Positions 10,446 to 11,881 of a DNA stretch of 11,881 nt are shown here, piece by piece. The stretch spans positions 1 through 11,881 of the forward strand of contig WOZT01000012.1 of assembly GCA_011620145.1 (NCBI GenBank), read 5' to 3'. Each line of letters begins with the position of its first letter. Positions within the stretch are counted from its first letter, which is position 1. This DNA is from Gammaproteobacteria bacterium (lineage in GTDB: Bacteria; Pseudomonadota; Gammaproteobacteria; UBA5335). A program made the position numbers and the translations under genes. Below the pieces are notes generated by a model. The model made no database searches and had not been told where the DNA came from. It saw only the letters and a program-made list of their open reading frames with translations.

Positions 10446-11881
10446 ATGGGTCCAAGCCGCTGGCGTCTCTGGCGCGGGGGGATGGCGTTGTGTATGGCGC
10501 TGCTGCTGGCCGTTGCGGGGATCGCCACGGGCGCCATCTGGTTGCAGCGCGAGGTACCCAATCATCGTGCCGAGGTGGTGCGCTGGCTTGATGAGAGCCT
10601 CGGGGTTGCGGTGACCCTGGAGCAGCTGAGCCTGCATTGGGCCTGGCGAGGACCGGAAGTCGTATTGGGTGGCGTCACGGTGCGTGCCATCGACCAGCAA
10701 ACGCCGATCTCACTTCACGAGGTGCGGGTGGGCTTCAGTTTTCTGGATCTGCTGCACGGCCGCGCGGCCGTGCCGAGCCGGGTGGAAGTCCGTCAGGCCG
10801 ATCTTCAGCTGGAGCGACGCCTGGATGGACAATGGTTGATCCAGGGCATTCCGTTGGGGGGGCAGGGGCAGGACGCCGGCCCCGCTTGGAAAACCGCCAT
10901 TCCCGTACTGGAGCGTCTGGGGGAAATTACCCTGCGCGATGCCACGGTCAGCCTGACCATGACGGGCCGGGAAATCCCGGTGCAGCGCTTTACCGGGGTG
11001 GACGTGCGACTGGCCAGCGCGGGAGAGCGTCACCGGGTGGAGGTGACCAGCCGTTCGGCCGCCATGTTGGGTGAAAACCTTTCACTCGCCCTGGATGCGC
11101 ATGGCCCTCTGGCGGAACCGCAGAACTGGGTGGTGCAGTTGCAGGCCACATTGGCGCAAGCCTCTCCCAGCGATTATCTCGAACCCTGGGTGGGGCGCTG
11201 GCTGGACTTGCGCCGTTCGCGCCTGAGTCTGGACTTCGACGGGCGCTGGGATCCCCATGGGGACAGTCAATTTCGTCTGGTCACGGATGTGCGGGGGTTG
11301 GTTCTGCCGGCTGTGGAACGTCATGCCGAAAGCCATCTCAACCGCCTGACCGGGCAATTTACCTGGAAAGGGCAGGGGGCGGATTGGACGCTGGCCATCA
11401 AGGACCTGCGGGTCGCAATCGACAGCACATCCTGGCCCACCAGCCAGGGCAGCCTGCATTTCCGGCGCGCCTCGGCCGCGCAGGCCGGGGAGTGGGCCGG
11501 CGGTTTGACGGCCTTGCGTTTGCAGGATGTGCAGCGTCTCTGGATTGCCCTGCCTACAAGCTGGCGCCACGAATTGGCAAGTGGGCAAATGCTCGCATGG
11601 GAGACCAATCAGCTTCATGGCGATATTCGGGATCTGACATTCTCCATGGAACAGGGCTCTGATGAAACCCCAGGACCGCTCAATGTCGCCGCTAAATTTC
11701 AAGATCTGGGCTGGTCGCCCGAGGGCGCGATACCGGGGATGTCGGGTCTGAACGGCGCAGTGCAGGCGACTGAGCGTGGGGGCTGGTTGACGGCTGGCGG
11801 TGAGGCCGTGGCGTTCCGGGACCCCGAGTTATTTGCCAAATCCTGGCCGGCTGGTGCGCTCGAGTCCGAGTTGCGATGGGA
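10446..11881 (+). CDS. yhdP: YhdP family AsmA-like envelope protein, 3' end beyond window
   Basis: A frame opening at ATG 10446 (or the adjacent ATG 10443) stays open to the right edge, giving 478 codons of a protein that in E. coli exceeds 1,200 residues. The N-terminus is basic (SRWRLWR) with one hydrophobic segment (about 13-33), followed by a long periplasmic part. It matches E. coli YhdP in order: a stretch about fitting a model barrel-like strand pattern, EVRQADLQLERRLDGQW, ITLRDATVSL, YLEPWVGRWL (compare LKPWLGKWM) and DSTSWPTSQGSLHF (compare MDGKPWPSGALTL). YhdP is an inner-membrane-anchored AsmA-like protein, implicated with TamB and YdbH in moving phospholipids to the outer membrane. 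GGGA at 10436-10439 can be its ribosome site, 6 bases before 10446. The position right after rng is the standard one, and tldD would be expected downstream. Confidence 0.9.
   Translation, partial: MGPSRWRLWRGGMALCMALLLAVAGIATGAIWLQREVPNHRAEVVRWLDESLGVAVTLEQLSLHWAWRGPEVVLGGVTVRAIDQQTPISLHEVRVGFSFLDLLHGRAAVPSRVEVRQADLQLERRLDGQWLIQGIPLGGQGQDAGPAWKTAIPVLERLGEITLRDATVSLTMTGREIPVQRFTGVDVRLASAGERHRVEVTSRSAAMLGENLSLALDAHGPLAEPQNWVVQLQATLAQASPSDYLEPWVGRWLDLRRSRLSLDFDGRWDPHGDSQFRLVTDVRGLVLPAVERHAESHLNRLTGQFTWKGQGADWTLAIKDLRVAIDSTSWPTSQGSLHFRRASAAQAGEWAGGLTALRLQDVQRLWIALPTSWRHELASGQMLAWETNQLHGDIRDLTFSMEQGSDETPGPLNVAAKFQDLGWSPEGAIPGMSGLNGAVQATERGGWLTAGGEAVAFRDPELFAKSWPAGALESELRW

Overview
The window is an ordinary, densely packed stretch of core chromosome from a GC-rich proteobacterium, very probably a gammaproteobacterium. 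The support is the gene order leuS-lptE-holA-proA-nadD-rsfS-rlmH followed by maf-rng-yhdP, and the close resemblance of each product to its Escherichia coli or Pseudomonas counterpart. I cannot name the genus from the sequence. I see no mobile element, CRISPR array, tRNA, rRNA, phage gene or accessory island, and no undescribed system.

Layout: bases 40-1224 hold an rRNA large-subunit methyltransferase of the RlmI type on the minus strand. A 124-bp divergent intergenic region (1225-1348) carries a consensus TATAAT box for rlmI and a plausible promoter for leuS. From 1349 to the end everything is on the plus strand in one tightly spaced run: leucyl-tRNA synthetase, the LPS-assembly lipoprotein LptE, DNA polymerase III delta subunit, gamma-glutamyl phosphate reductase, NaMN adenylyltransferase, ribosome silencing factor, 23S rRNA pseudouridine-1915 methyltransferase, a Maf nucleotide pyrophosphatase, RNase G, and the first 478 codons of a YhdP/AsmA-like envelope protein that runs off the right edge. 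Gaps between genes are at most 42 bases and several stops and starts overlap, so this looks like one operon or two consecutive ones.

The genes do not form one pathway. They are housekeeping functions: translation and ribosome maturation or silencing (leuS, rsfS, rlmH, rng, rlmI), replication (holA), proline and NAD synthesis (proA, nadD), nucleotide-pool cleaning (maf), and outer-membrane biogenesis (lptE, yhdP). The most notable structural points are the direct joining of the leuS-rlmH block to the maf-rng-yhdP block without the cell-elongation genes that flank these blocks in E. coli, a small hairpin at that junction, and the abutting divergent promoters of rlmI and leuS.
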